Positions 1 through 5,343 are shown, counted from the stretch's first letter. The stretch: DNA of 6,401 nt from JAEUSF01 sp964484145 (GCA_964484145.1 CAZAED010000044.1:1-6401), one strand, 5' to 3'. The notes: a model not told the origin generated them from the letters alone. Numbers and translations: made by a program.

Positions 1-70
1 ACCCTCTGCGGCGAGGTCGGCATCGACAAGCGCGACACCGCCGCAGCGACCATCAACAACTGCATCGCCC
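1..70 (+). CDS. Foreign GC-rich coding fragment at the left edge, both ends missing
   Basis: Frame 1 is open across this stretch and reads T-L-C-G-E-V-G-I-D-K-R-D-T-A-A-A-T-I-N-N-C-I-A-P. All but one of its 24 codons end in G or C, which is the signature of coding DNA from a high-GC genome and is opposite to the A/T-ending codons of the minus-strand genes that follow. The composition changes abruptly in the run of C at 68-73. I do not recognise the protein family from so short a piece. The simplest explanation is a chimeric read, an amplification join or a mis-assembly at a contig end. A real recombination breakpoint is possible but less likely. Confidence 0.4.
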
Positions 71-724
71 CCCGGTTTGTTTCTGTTCTAAAGATTTTTT
101 ATAAAATTCCGCTCCAACCTTTTCTTCTCCCGCTTCTAGCACTTGATCTAAAAACTTAGTGTTTATAGCTCCCGGAGCAACTGCATTAACTTGAATATTA
201 AAATCTTTGTACTCTTTGGCTAAATTTTCCGTAAACCTAACAACCGCAGCCTTGCTAGTAGCATAAGCGCTAAAATTTTCAAAAGGCTGCACTGCTCCCC
301 CGCCAGAAAGGTTTATAATTTTACCTGCTTGCTGCTTGTACATAATAGCTAAAGCCGCGTGCGCCATATTCACCGTGCCGGCTAAATTTATATTTAACGC
401 TTCCTTCCAAAGTTTTAATTCGTTAGTATGGAATTTGCCAATTGGGCCGTAAACCCCGGCGCAATTAACTAAAATATCTAAATGGCCGTATTTATTTACG
501 GTCTGTTTAACTAAATTTTTTGCGGACACCTCGTCTTCAACATTCGCTAAAAAATAGTCTGCGCCAATTTCTTTTGAAGATAGTTTTAATTTTTCTTCAT
601 CCCGCCCGGCAATTACTACTTTCGCGCCTTTTTTTACAAAAGCCAAAGCCGCGGCTTTGCCAATTCCGCCGCTGCCGCCGGTTATAAGTACCACCTGGTT
701 TATTAATTTAGATGTATTTTCCAT
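53..724 (-). CDS. SDR-family NAD(P)-dependent oxidoreductase, C-terminus lost at a chimeric join
   Basis: Classical short-chain dehydrogenase/reductase; a cytoplasmic NAD(P)-dependent alcohol, keto or sugar reductase whose substrate cannot be read from sequence. Visible motifs are the cofactor-binding TGGSGGIG at residues 15-22, NCAG at 87-90, the catalytic Ser140 and the Y154-x-x-x-K158 pair in YATSK, then APG at 183-185. The start is ATG at 724-722; no Shine-Dalgarno site precedes it. The native protein runs to about residue 219 (KQTGG); the last four residues (RCSC) and the TGA at 55-53 come from the GC-rich foreign DNA. Related proteins usually continue for some 30-40 residues with a helix and the 'G..i...GG' ending, so the true gene was probably near 250-260 residues. 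It is last in the minus-strand gene row, 115 bp after the dehydrogenase gene, across a period-8 hairpin array. Family assignment is firm; the role in the sugar pathway is inferred from position. Confidence 0.88.
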   Translation of the reverse strand: MENTSKLINQVVLITGGSGGIGKAAALAFVKKGAKVVIAGRDEEKLKLSSKEIGADYFLANVEDEVSAKNLVKQTVNKYGHLDILVNCAGVYGPIGKFHTNELKLWKEALNINLAGTVNMAHAALAIMYKQQAGKIINLSGGGAVQPFENFSAYATSKAAVVRFTENLAKEYKDFNIQVNAVAPGAINTKFLDQVLEAGEEKVGAEFYKKSLEQKQTGGRCSC

Positions 725-734
725 ACTTGTTTAC

Positions 735-842
735 TTAGTTAGCAATTTAGTTCGTTAGTACGTAAGTTCGTTAGAACGTTAGTACATTAGTATTTAATTG
801 TAAAAATCTAACGAACTAACGTACTCATGTGCTAACGTACTA
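735..842 (-). repeat. Period-8 degenerate tandem repeat array forming an inverted-repeat hairpin
   Basis: On the plus strand, 8-bp units start at 735 (TTAGTTAG, CAATTTAG, TTCGTTAG, TACGTAAG, TTCGTTAG, AACGTTAG, TACATTAG, TATTTAAT). After a short A/T spacer (799-807) units follow in reverse-complement orientation from 808 (CTAACGAA, CTAACGTA, CTCATGTG, CTAACGTA). The consensus is NNCGTTAG in one arm and CTAACGNN in the other. Bases 757-775 and 807-825 pair over 19 positions with a single mismatch, leaving a loop of about 31 nt. The array fills nearly the whole spacer between the dehydrogenase and SDR genes and includes the dehydrogenase TAG stop (842-840). There is no clean U-tract after the stem, so I call it a hairpin repeat and not a standard terminator. 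Confidence 0.85.
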
Positions 843-2138
843 TCTTCCCCCAATTCCTGTGCCGTAATATTCAAACTTTAAACTTTCAAGTTCTTGCTTA
901 TTTAACAAATTTTTCGTGTCAAAAATAATATTTCCTCTCATACTCTGCTGTATTTTTTTATAATCCAAATTTTTAAACTCCGGCCATTCTGTAATAATTA
1001 ATACTACATCTACCCCCGCTGCTGCCTCGTATGGAGTAGTTTTAAGTTTAATAGGTAAAACTGATTTTGCTTCAGTTAAAATTGGATCAAAGCCTAAAAC
1101 TTCGGCGCCCTGTTTAACTAACCACTTACCAACCTCTAAAGAAAGCGACCGGCGCAAAGTATTGGTACCCGGTTTATAAACCAAACCAAATATTGCGACT
1201 TTTTTGCCTTTAATATTTTTTAAAACAACTTTTAACTTTTTATATAAAATTTCTTTGCGTTGCTGGTTAATTTTATAAACGTCTGAAAATAGCGGCAAGC
1301 TAACTTTATATTTTTTCGCCAAAGCTTCTAAAACTCTTAAGTCCCGCCCTAAAGTTCCGCCGGCAAAACCAAGCCCCGGAGAAAGAAAAGCTTTTTGTCC
1401 TATGCGACTGTCGCTTTTAATGCCCAAAACAACTTCGGTAATATTTCCGCCTAATTTTTCAGACAAATCGGATAGTTGATTTATAAAACTAACAGACATG
1501 GCCAAAAAACTATTTATGCCGTGTTTTACTAATTCCGCGCTTTCAAGCTTCATAAACAACAGCGGATTTTTGTAAAACTCATAAAAACTTTTCATTCGCT
1601 CTTTGCATTCGTTCGAAGTAATTCCAATAATTTGCCTATCGGCATTAATATAAGTTTCTATTGCCTGACTTAGTCTTAAATTTTCCGGATTATATGCGAC
1701 TTCCAAACCCTTTATTTTTTTGTAAAGCAAATTATAAATTTCCCTGCAGGTTCCGGCCGGTACCTGACTCATAATAATTATTGTCACCGATGCGGCAGCA
1801 TATTTTCCAATTTGCTGTACTGCTTTTTTTATTACACTTAAGTCAGGCCTGTCGTCGTCCCCTACCGGGGTGTCGTAGCCAATTACTATATATTTGTAAT
1901 TTTTAAGTAAAGTAAAATCATTAGTAAAATCTAAATTGCCTTTTGCTAACATTTCGTCCGTTAACTCACCGAGGCCGACTTCAGCAATAGGCATTTGAGC
2001 GTTTTTTAAATTTTCAATCAACTTTTTTTCAAAATCAAATCCCATTACACTATGGCCTTGTTTTGCTAAACTCGCAGCCACAGTACAACCTAGGTGCCAA
2101 AGACCTATTACCGCCACTTTTTTCTGTGTTTTATCCAT
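840..2138 (-). CDS. Divergent nucleotide-sugar dehydrogenase (UDP-glucose/GDP-mannose dehydrogenase family) lacking the catalytic Cys
   Basis: The 432-residue length and three-part layout match the UDP-glucose/GDP-mannose dehydrogenase family: N-terminal Rossmann domain (about 1-190), central domain (about 195-290) and C-terminal nucleotide-sugar-binding domain (about 310-430). Family enzymes oxidise the C6 alcohol of an NDP-sugar to a uronic acid with two NAD+. Conserved here are Asp35 after the first beta-alpha-beta unit, NPENLR at 150-155, the catalytic-type Lys205 in AELVKHGINSFLA, and GLVYKPGT at 318-325. Two departures stand out: the dinucleotide loop reads GLWHLG (12-17) instead of GxGxxG, and the usual GFGGSCxPKD reads GFAGGTLGRD (257-266), placing Thr262 where the catalytic Cys belongs. 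The substrate and even the oxidation chemistry are therefore open. I chose ATG at 2138-2136; an in-frame TTG two codons earlier (2144) adds only two residues. No Shine-Dalgarno site is visible. The TAG stop lies inside the period-8 repeat. Confidence 0.88.
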   Translation of the reverse strand: MDKTQKKVAVIGLWHLGCTVAASLAKQGHSVMGFDFEKKLIENLKNAQMPIAEVGLGELTDEMLAKGNLDFTNDFTLLKNYKYIVIGYDTPVGDDDRPDLSVIKKAVQQIGKYAAASVTIIIMSQVPAGTCREIYNLLYKKIKGLEVAYNPENLRLSQAIETYINADRQIIGITSNECKERMKSFYEFYKNPLLFMKLESAELVKHGINSFLAMSVSFINQLSDLSEKLGGNITEVVLGIKSDSRIGQKAFLSPGLGFAGGTLGRDLRVLEALAKKYKVSLPLFSDVYKINQQRKEILYKKLKVVLKNIKGKKVAIFGLVYKPGTNTLRRSLSLEVGKWLVKQGAEVLGFDPILTEAKSVLPIKLKTTPYEAAAGVDVVLIITEWPEFKNLDYKKIQQSMRGNIIFDTKNLLNKQELESLKFEYYGTGIGGR

Positions 2139-2384
2139 ATTCAATATTACTTAATGAGAAACTAATAACTGCAATCCAATCCCGAAAACCTTAAATGATG
2201 AAACTCAAAAATTGTTGCGCTTAACCACTCCGAACAAAGTGAGGAGTCCCTTATTTAAGGGATTCTTCCCCCTCGCAAAGCCTCGGGGTCTGAATGGTTT
2301 CGTAATTCAAAGCCTAAGAGTAATCCCTTTTTTTGTATGACCAGGCCTCTAGCCGGCGGATTATCTGCGTATCCGTGATTTATT
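2139..2384. other. Widest intergenic gap in the minus-strand cluster, no gene seen
   Basis: About 246 bp separate the GHMP kinase stop from the dehydrogenase start. I see no convincing small gene on either strand. The centre (2222-2300) is a palindromic element described separately. The part next to the kinase holds a small GC-rich hairpin at 2341-2356 (CC-A-GGC / GCC-GG around CTCTA, with one bulged base) and a run of seven T on the plus strand at 2328-2334. On the sense (minus) strand that run is A, so it is not a U-tract for terminating the kinase message. The gap width, compared with 88-115 bp in the other spacers, makes this the likeliest place for a transcription-unit boundary, but I found no good promoter. 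Confidence 0.5.
2222..2300. repeat. Palindromic intergenic element with nested hairpins (MITE-like or dispersed hairpin repeat)
   Basis: The outer arms AACCACTCCGA (2223-2233) and TCTGAATGGTT (2289-2299) are complementary; in minus-strand RNA ten of eleven positions pair if G-U is allowed. Inside lies a compact hairpin, GAGGAGTCCCTT (2241-2252) against AAGGGATTCTTC (2257-2268) with loop ATTT, which pairs fully over 12 positions in plus-strand RNA with two G-U pairs. An alternative small stem is ACTCC (2227-2231) with GGAGT (2243-2247). The left half resembles the dispersed intergenic repeat of the form ATTCCGAGCGAAGTGAGGAAT that I remember from many bacterial genomes. That resemblance is from memory and was not searched. 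No transposase, clear target-site duplication or coding frame is seen. Confidence 0.55.
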
Positions 2385-3392
2385 TTACTTGCCATTTTTA
2401 TGCTGATAAAAGTTCAAAAGCACTTTACTACCTTCAAAATCAAAATTAAAAGGTAGTTCCGTAAGACCTTTTTTTTGCATAGCGTCGCGCAAATTTTTTC
2501 TGCCATTTGGAGTGTAAAACAAAAACAACCCGCCTCCTCCACTGCCCATAATTTTTCCGCCTTCCGCTCCGTTTTGCAGAGCGAAATTATAGAGTTCATC
2601 TAACTGAGGGTCAGAAATTTTATTTGACATAGTTTTCTTAACTCCCCAATGCTTGTGCATTAACTTGCCAAAATTCTTGGTTTCGCCTTTTTCAAAGTCT
2701 GACAAAATTTCCCTGCCAATTTCCTTAATTTCTAAAAGCGCTTTTTCTACCGTACTCTGGCTTACCGCGGCCTGGGCGCTCTGGTCTTTTAAAATGTCGT
2801 TAGTGTCGTGCTGCTTATGCGTATAAAATAACACGCATTTGTATTCTAATTCCTCCACTAAATCTGCTGTAATTTTAGCTTGGCGCGCTTCTACATTACC
2901 TTCTTTGTCTATTTCTAAAACTGCAAAACCGCCCATTGCAGCTAAATACTGGTCTTGTTTGCCAATAGGCTTTTTTAAAATATCAAGTTCAATTTTACAA
3001 GCAATATCTGCCAGCTCAGTAATACTAACAGCGTCTCTGTTTAGTTCGCTTAATGCCTTTAAAAGTCCGACTAAGTACGAAGAGGAGGAGCCCATACCGG
3101 TACCTGCCGGCAAGTCTGCAAAAGATGAAATTTCTATTTGGTCTTTAATATTACAGTACCTTAAAGCCTCTCTAGCTAACTCGTGTTTTAATTCTTCCAA
3201 ACTTTTAACTGTTTCTGAATTTGAGTATTTAACCCTAATTAAACGGTCAACCAAAGGACGATTTAAAGCCACGAACATATATTTGTCTACGCTAGCGCTA
3301 AAAATAAATCCGCCGTGCTTTTTGTAAAAAGAAGGCAAGTCTGTTCCGCCGCCGCCCAGCGGCATTCTAAATGGTGTCCTGGTTATTATCAT
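2385..3392 (-). CDS. GHMP-family sugar kinase, D-glycero-D-manno-heptose 7-phosphate kinase (HddA)-like
   Basis: Cytoplasmic ATP-dependent small-molecule kinase. All three GHMP motifs are present: RMPLGGGGTDLP at residues 9-20, the ATP-binding LPAGTGMGSSSS at 94-105, and GGKIMGSGGGG at 278-288. Asp147 in GKQDQYLAAMGG is at the usual catalytic-base position. The 'MHKHWGVKKTMSNKISDP' stretch (245-262) and the opening RTPFRMPLGGGGTDLP are typical of the heptose 7-phosphate kinase branch, which makes heptose 1,7-bisphosphate on the way to GDP- or ADP-heptose; fucokinase-like and other C1 kinases share the same form. The length of 335 residues is normal and the protein appears intact. Start is ATG at 3392-3390 with no Shine-Dalgarno site. 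It follows the nucleotidyltransferase gene after 89 bp occupied by a period-7 hairpin array. Family is certain; the heptose substrate is an inference strengthened by the adjacent HddC-like gene. Confidence 0.9.
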   Translation of the reverse strand: MIITRTPFRMPLGGGGTDLPSFYKKHGGFIFSASVDKYMFVALNRPLVDRLIRVKYSNSETVKSLEELKHELAREALRYCNIKDQIEISSFADLPAGTGMGSSSSYLVGLLKALSELNRDAVSITELADIACKIELDILKKPIGKQDQYLAAMGGFAVLEIDKEGNVEARQAKITADLVEELEYKCVLFYTHKQHDTNDILKDQSAQAAVSQSTVEKALLEIKEIGREILSDFEKGETKNFGKLMHKHWGVKKTMSNKISDPQLDELYNFALQNGAEGGKIMGSGGGGLFLFYTPNGRKNLRDAMQKKGLTELPFNFDFEGSKVLLNFYQHKNGK

Positions 3393-3401
3393 AAGAAAAT
3401 A

Positions 3402-3471
3402 GTAATGAGTAACGAGTTACGCGTGACGGGTCTAATGTCTTACTTGTAACTCGTCACCTGTCACTCGTTAC
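3402..3471 (-). repeat. Period-7 degenerate tandem repeat array (ten units) forming a hairpin
   Basis: The 70 bp divide exactly into ten 7-bp units on the plus strand: GTAATGA, GTAACGA, GTTACGC, GTGACGG, GTCTAAT, GTCTTAC, TTGTAAC, TCGTCAC, CTGTCAC, TCGTTAC. The first four share GTNACGN and the last four share its reverse complement NNGTNAC, with two blurred units between. Bases 3409-3420 pair with 3446-3457 over 12 positions; the one imperfect position (3411/3455) becomes a G-U pair only in minus-strand RNA, the sense strand of the flanking genes. The array lies between the nucleotidyltransferase stop and the GHMP kinase start, ending nine bases before the kinase ATG. Confidence 0.85.
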
Positions 3472-3481
3472 ATTATTTGTT

Positions 3482-4216
3482 TTACCCTCTAAGTCCGCTC
3501 ATTCGGGAATTAAAATATTGGTTAGCTTTGTCTAAGCATTCCATATTGTCCACGCCAAATAACGCCTCGTTAGCTTTTATTACATAAGCCTGAAGCGCTT
3601 GGCCGGTTTTAAGCATTTCCGGAAAAACCTGGCGGCCAAAATCAAAAAACTGCGCCGGTGGAATGAATTCAAAAATTTTGGGGCTGCACTTATATACCCC
3701 GCCGTTTACAAAAGGTATTTGCGGTTTGTCTACGCCTTCAAAAAAACCGGTAATATTTTCTTCTTCGTTTACTTCCACTACTCCGCCGGCAATACCGCTA
3801 TTAGGGCTTTTGTTACGGTCAAAAAGCATTATCATGCAGGCTGAGTTTAAAGGCTTTTCTATAAACGGTGAAAAGTCTAAATCAAAAACATTGTCGCCGT
3901 AAACGACTAAAAATTCTTTTTCATTCTTAAAACTATCTTCTACTTTTTTAAGCCCCCCGGCTGTGCCTAAAATGTCGCGCTCGTGAGAATAAACAATTTT
4001 AACTCCCCATTTGCTGCCGTCGCCAAAATATTTTGGCACAACTTCAGGAAAGTAATGTGTGTTTATAATAAACTCATCGACACCGGCGGATCTGAGTTGT
4101 CCTATTGTTCTCTCTAAAATTTTTTGCCCGCCAACCTCAACCATAACTTTGGGCTGATTTTCTGTTAATGGCCTAAGCCTAGTTCCTAGCCCTGCGGCTA
4201 ATATAAATGCTTTCAT
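3482..4216 (-). CDS. Sugar-1-phosphate nucleotidyltransferase, HddC/RmlA-like
   Basis: NTP-dependent nucleotidyltransferase that activates a sugar 1-phosphate to an NDP-sugar with release of pyrophosphate. The 244 residues match the short form of the family. Visible are the signature LAAGLGTRLRPLT at 6-18 with Lys23 in QPKVMVEVGG, GTAGGL at 84-89, the metal-binding Asp108 in YGDN (106-109), NGGVY at 171-175 and FGVDN at 220-224. The combination with a neighbouring HddA-like kinase suggests guanylylation or adenylylation of a heptose 1-phosphate, but glucose- or mannose-1-phosphate transferases look alike. I chose ATG at 4216-4214 because the protein family begins M-K-A-F-I-L-A-A-G; an in-frame ATG at 4258 would add 14 residues that are merely translated repeat. 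No Shine-Dalgarno site precedes it. It is 88 bp downstream of the epimerase gene, across a period-9 array. Confidence 0.9.
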   Translation of the reverse strand: MKAFILAAGLGTRLRPLTENQPKVMVEVGGQKILERTIGQLRSAGVDEFIINTHYFPEVVPKYFGDGSKWGVKIVYSHERDILGTAGGLKKVEDSFKNEKEFLVVYGDNVFDLDFSPFIEKPLNSACMIMLFDRNKSPNSGIAGGVVEVNEEENITGFFEGVDKPQIPFVNGGVYKCSPKIFEFIPPAQFFDFGRQVFPEMLKTGQALQAYVIKANEALFGVDNMECLDKANQYFNSRMSGLRG

Positions 4217-4222
4217 AGAATG

Positions 4223-4310
4223 AATGACAAGAATGACAAGAATGAACAACATTGACAAGAATTGTTCCGAAATCTTGTCATTCTTTTAATTCTTTTAATT
4301 CCTGTCAATT
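4223..4310 (-). repeat. Period-9 degenerate tandem repeat array forming a hairpin
   Basis: On the plus strand AATGACAAG occurs at 4223-4231 and 4232-4240, followed by diverged copies (AATGAACAA at 4241, ATTGACAAG at 4251). After a short loop, reverse-complement units follow: CTTGTCATT at 4274-4282, CTTTTAATT at 4283-4291 and again at 4292-4300, and CCTGTCAATT at 4301-4310. TGACAAGA (4253-4260) and TCTTGTCA (4273-4280) form a perfect 8-bp stem with a 12-nt loop. The array fills the spacer between the epimerase and nucleotidyltransferase genes and contains the epimerase TGA stop (4307-4305). As in the other two arrays, units lie in one orientation and then switch to the other. Confidence 0.82.
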
Positions 4311-5240
4311 AATAACGTGTTTTTTAATATAATTAATACTCGCCTTTAGCCCATCTGCCAAACTAGTTTTTGGCGACCAACCTAAAGCTTTAGCTTTACT
4401 AATGTCCCCTAAATTTTCCTGTGCTTCCCCTTCTACGTCGTCTTTAAACTCCGGCTGAATATTTGTTCCTAAAAGTTTTGCTACGGTATTAAAAATTTCC
4501 AAGACTGAATAATTTTGCCCGCCGCCTAAATTGTAAGTGTTTCCGTTGGTGCGGTCGTCGTTCATAGCCAGAATGTGGAAGTCGTTTATGTCGTCTATAT
4601 ATACAAAATCGCGGCGCTTGCTGCCATTGCCGTAAATAACCGGGCTCTCGCCTTTTAAAAGTTTAATTATAATCCCGCTCATAAGCGGTGGAATGGTTCT
4701 GCGAAAATCTTGCCTCGGGCCGTACACGTTAAAATAGCGCAAAGCTACCATTGGCAGTTTGTGAAATTTTTGAAAGCTCTGGGCAAAATATTTGGTTGCC
4801 AATTTGCTGGAAGCGTAAAAACTTTCCGGATGTTCGTCTTCTTCAGGCGTAGGAAACTTTTGACTTCCTTCGTAAATGGCCGAAGTTTCCGCGTAAATTA
4901 CTTTTCTCACCTTTGCTTTACTTGCTGCCATAAACACATTCACCGTGCCGGTTACGTTTACATCGGCCGTACTAACTGGGTCTTGCTGACAGTCGTAAAT
5001 AGAATTTTTTGCGGAAAAATGAAAAACTGTGTCTATGCCTTCAAAAATAGGGTAAATGTCTTTGGAGCGAATATCTACATTATAAAAAGTTACTCCGGCC
5101 GGAATTTGCTCTTTTAGCCCGTAAGAAAGGTTGTCTATACCCACCACTTCATAACCCTCTTTAACCAACCTCTCGGCCAAATTACTGCCTATAAAACCGG
5201 CCACGCCGGTAATTAAAACTTTTTTACGTTTTTGATCCAT
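4305..5240 (-). CDS. NAD-dependent sugar epimerase/dehydratase (UDP-glucose or UDP-GlcNAc 4-epimerase-like)
   Basis: Extended short-chain dehydrogenase acting on nucleotide sugars in the cytoplasm, typically by NAD-assisted inversion at C4 or by 4,6-dehydration. The 311-residue length is usual. The NAD-binding GVAGFIG is at residues 12-18 and Asp36 follows strand 2 (VVGIDNLSYG). The catalytic set is Ser/Thr in ETSAIY (118-123) with Y142-x-x-x-K146 in FYASSK; RYFNVYGPRQ at 168-177 and GNGSKRRDFVYIDD at 204-217 are substrate-domain hallmarks of the epimerase branch. The sequence does not distinguish UDP-glucose, UDP-GlcNAc or another substrate. Start is ATG at 5240-5238, close behind the predicted promoter, giving a leader of only about 14 nt without a Shine-Dalgarno site. 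It is the first gene of the minus-strand row and probably its operon leader. Confidence 0.9.
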   Translation of the reverse strand: MDQKRKKVLITGVAGFIGSNLAERLVKEGYEVVGIDNLSYGLKEQIPAGVTFYNVDIRSKDIYPIFEGIDTVFHFSAKNSIYDCQQDPVSTADVNVTGTVNVFMAASKAKVRKVIYAETSAIYEGSQKFPTPEEDEHPESFYASSKLATKYFAQSFQKFHKLPMVALRYFNVYGPRQDFRRTIPPLMSGIIIKLLKGESPVIYGNGSKRRDFVYIDDINDFHILAMNDDRTNGNTYNLGGGQNYSVLEIFNTVAKLLGTNIQPEFKDDVEGEAQENLGDISKAKALGWSPKTSLADGLKASINYIKKHVIN

Positions 5241-5260
5241 ATATTAGTAGAATTAAGCTC

Positions 5261-5289
5261 ATTTTAACACAATTTTTGAGCATTTACAA
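5261..5289 (-). promoter_or_regulatory. Predicted sigma70-type promoter for the epimerase operon
   Basis: On the minus strand a -35 box TTGTAA (5289-5284) and a -10 box TAAAAT (5266-5261) are separated by 17 bp. A TGT immediately before the -10 box is an extended -10 element, which could compensate for the weak -35. The predicted start point is near 5254, leaving about 14 nt before the ATG. The -35 box overlaps the -35 box of the opposing promoter. Predicted from consensus only. Confidence 0.5.
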
Positions 5290-5311
5290 ATCTTGATTTT
5301 TAAGGTAAAAT
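5283..5311 (+). promoter_or_regulatory. Predicted sigma70-type promoter for the plus-strand gene
   Basis: TTTACA (5283-5288) matches the -35 consensus at five of six positions, and TAAAAT (5306-5311) matches the -10 consensus at five of six, with the optimal 17-bp spacer. Transcription would begin near 5318, at the base of the hairpin at 5318-5343. Predicted from consensus only. Confidence 0.6.
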
Positions 5312-5317
5312 TAAATG

Positions 5318-5343
5318 TTTTGGTTCCTGCTGAGGAATCAAAA
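5318..5343 (+). promoter_or_regulatory. Hairpin at the predicted 5' end of the plus-strand mRNA
   Basis: TTTTGGTTCCT (5318-5328) pairs with AGGAATCAAAA (5333-5343) over 11 positions around a GCTG loop. The single non-Watson-Crick position (5323/5338) is G-U in plus-strand RNA but C-A in minus-strand RNA, so the structure belongs to the plus-strand transcript. The Shine-Dalgarno site at 5354-5360 lies outside the stem. A 5' hairpin of this kind can stabilise mRNA. A competing pairing of TTTGG (5319-5323) with CCAAA (5345-5349) also exists. Confidence 0.6.

Noticed and set aside
735..842. CRISPR array
   Set aside because: Units are only 7-9 bp without spacers, arms are in opposite orientation, and no cas gene is present.
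2139..2144. TTG at 2144 as start of the dehydrogenase
   Set aside because: An ATG lies two codons later and neither has a ribosome binding site; ATG is the more likely start.
2139..2220. Promoter for the dehydrogenase gene
   Set aside because: TAATAT is only a few bases before the ATG and has no -35 at proper distance; other box pairs match poorly.
2301..2384. Rho-independent terminator or riboswitch after the GHMP kinase
   Set aside because: The T-run at 2328-2334 is A in the sense strand and no recognised riboswitch core is visible; the small 2341-2356 hairpin is weak.
2839..3327. Long open frame on the plus strand opposite the GHMP kinase
   Set aside because: It is antisense to a gene with all three GHMP motifs, and its low-complexity Ser/Lys-rich product matches nothing I recognise.
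4217..4258. N-terminal extension of the nucleotidyltransferase from an upstream ATG at 4258
   Set aside because: The 14 extra residues are the translated period-9 repeat, and the family begins at M-K-A-F-I-L-A-A-G (ATG at 4216).
4710..5117. Plus-strand open frame opposite the epimerase
   Set aside because: Shadow frame of a clearly assigned epimerase with conserved motifs.
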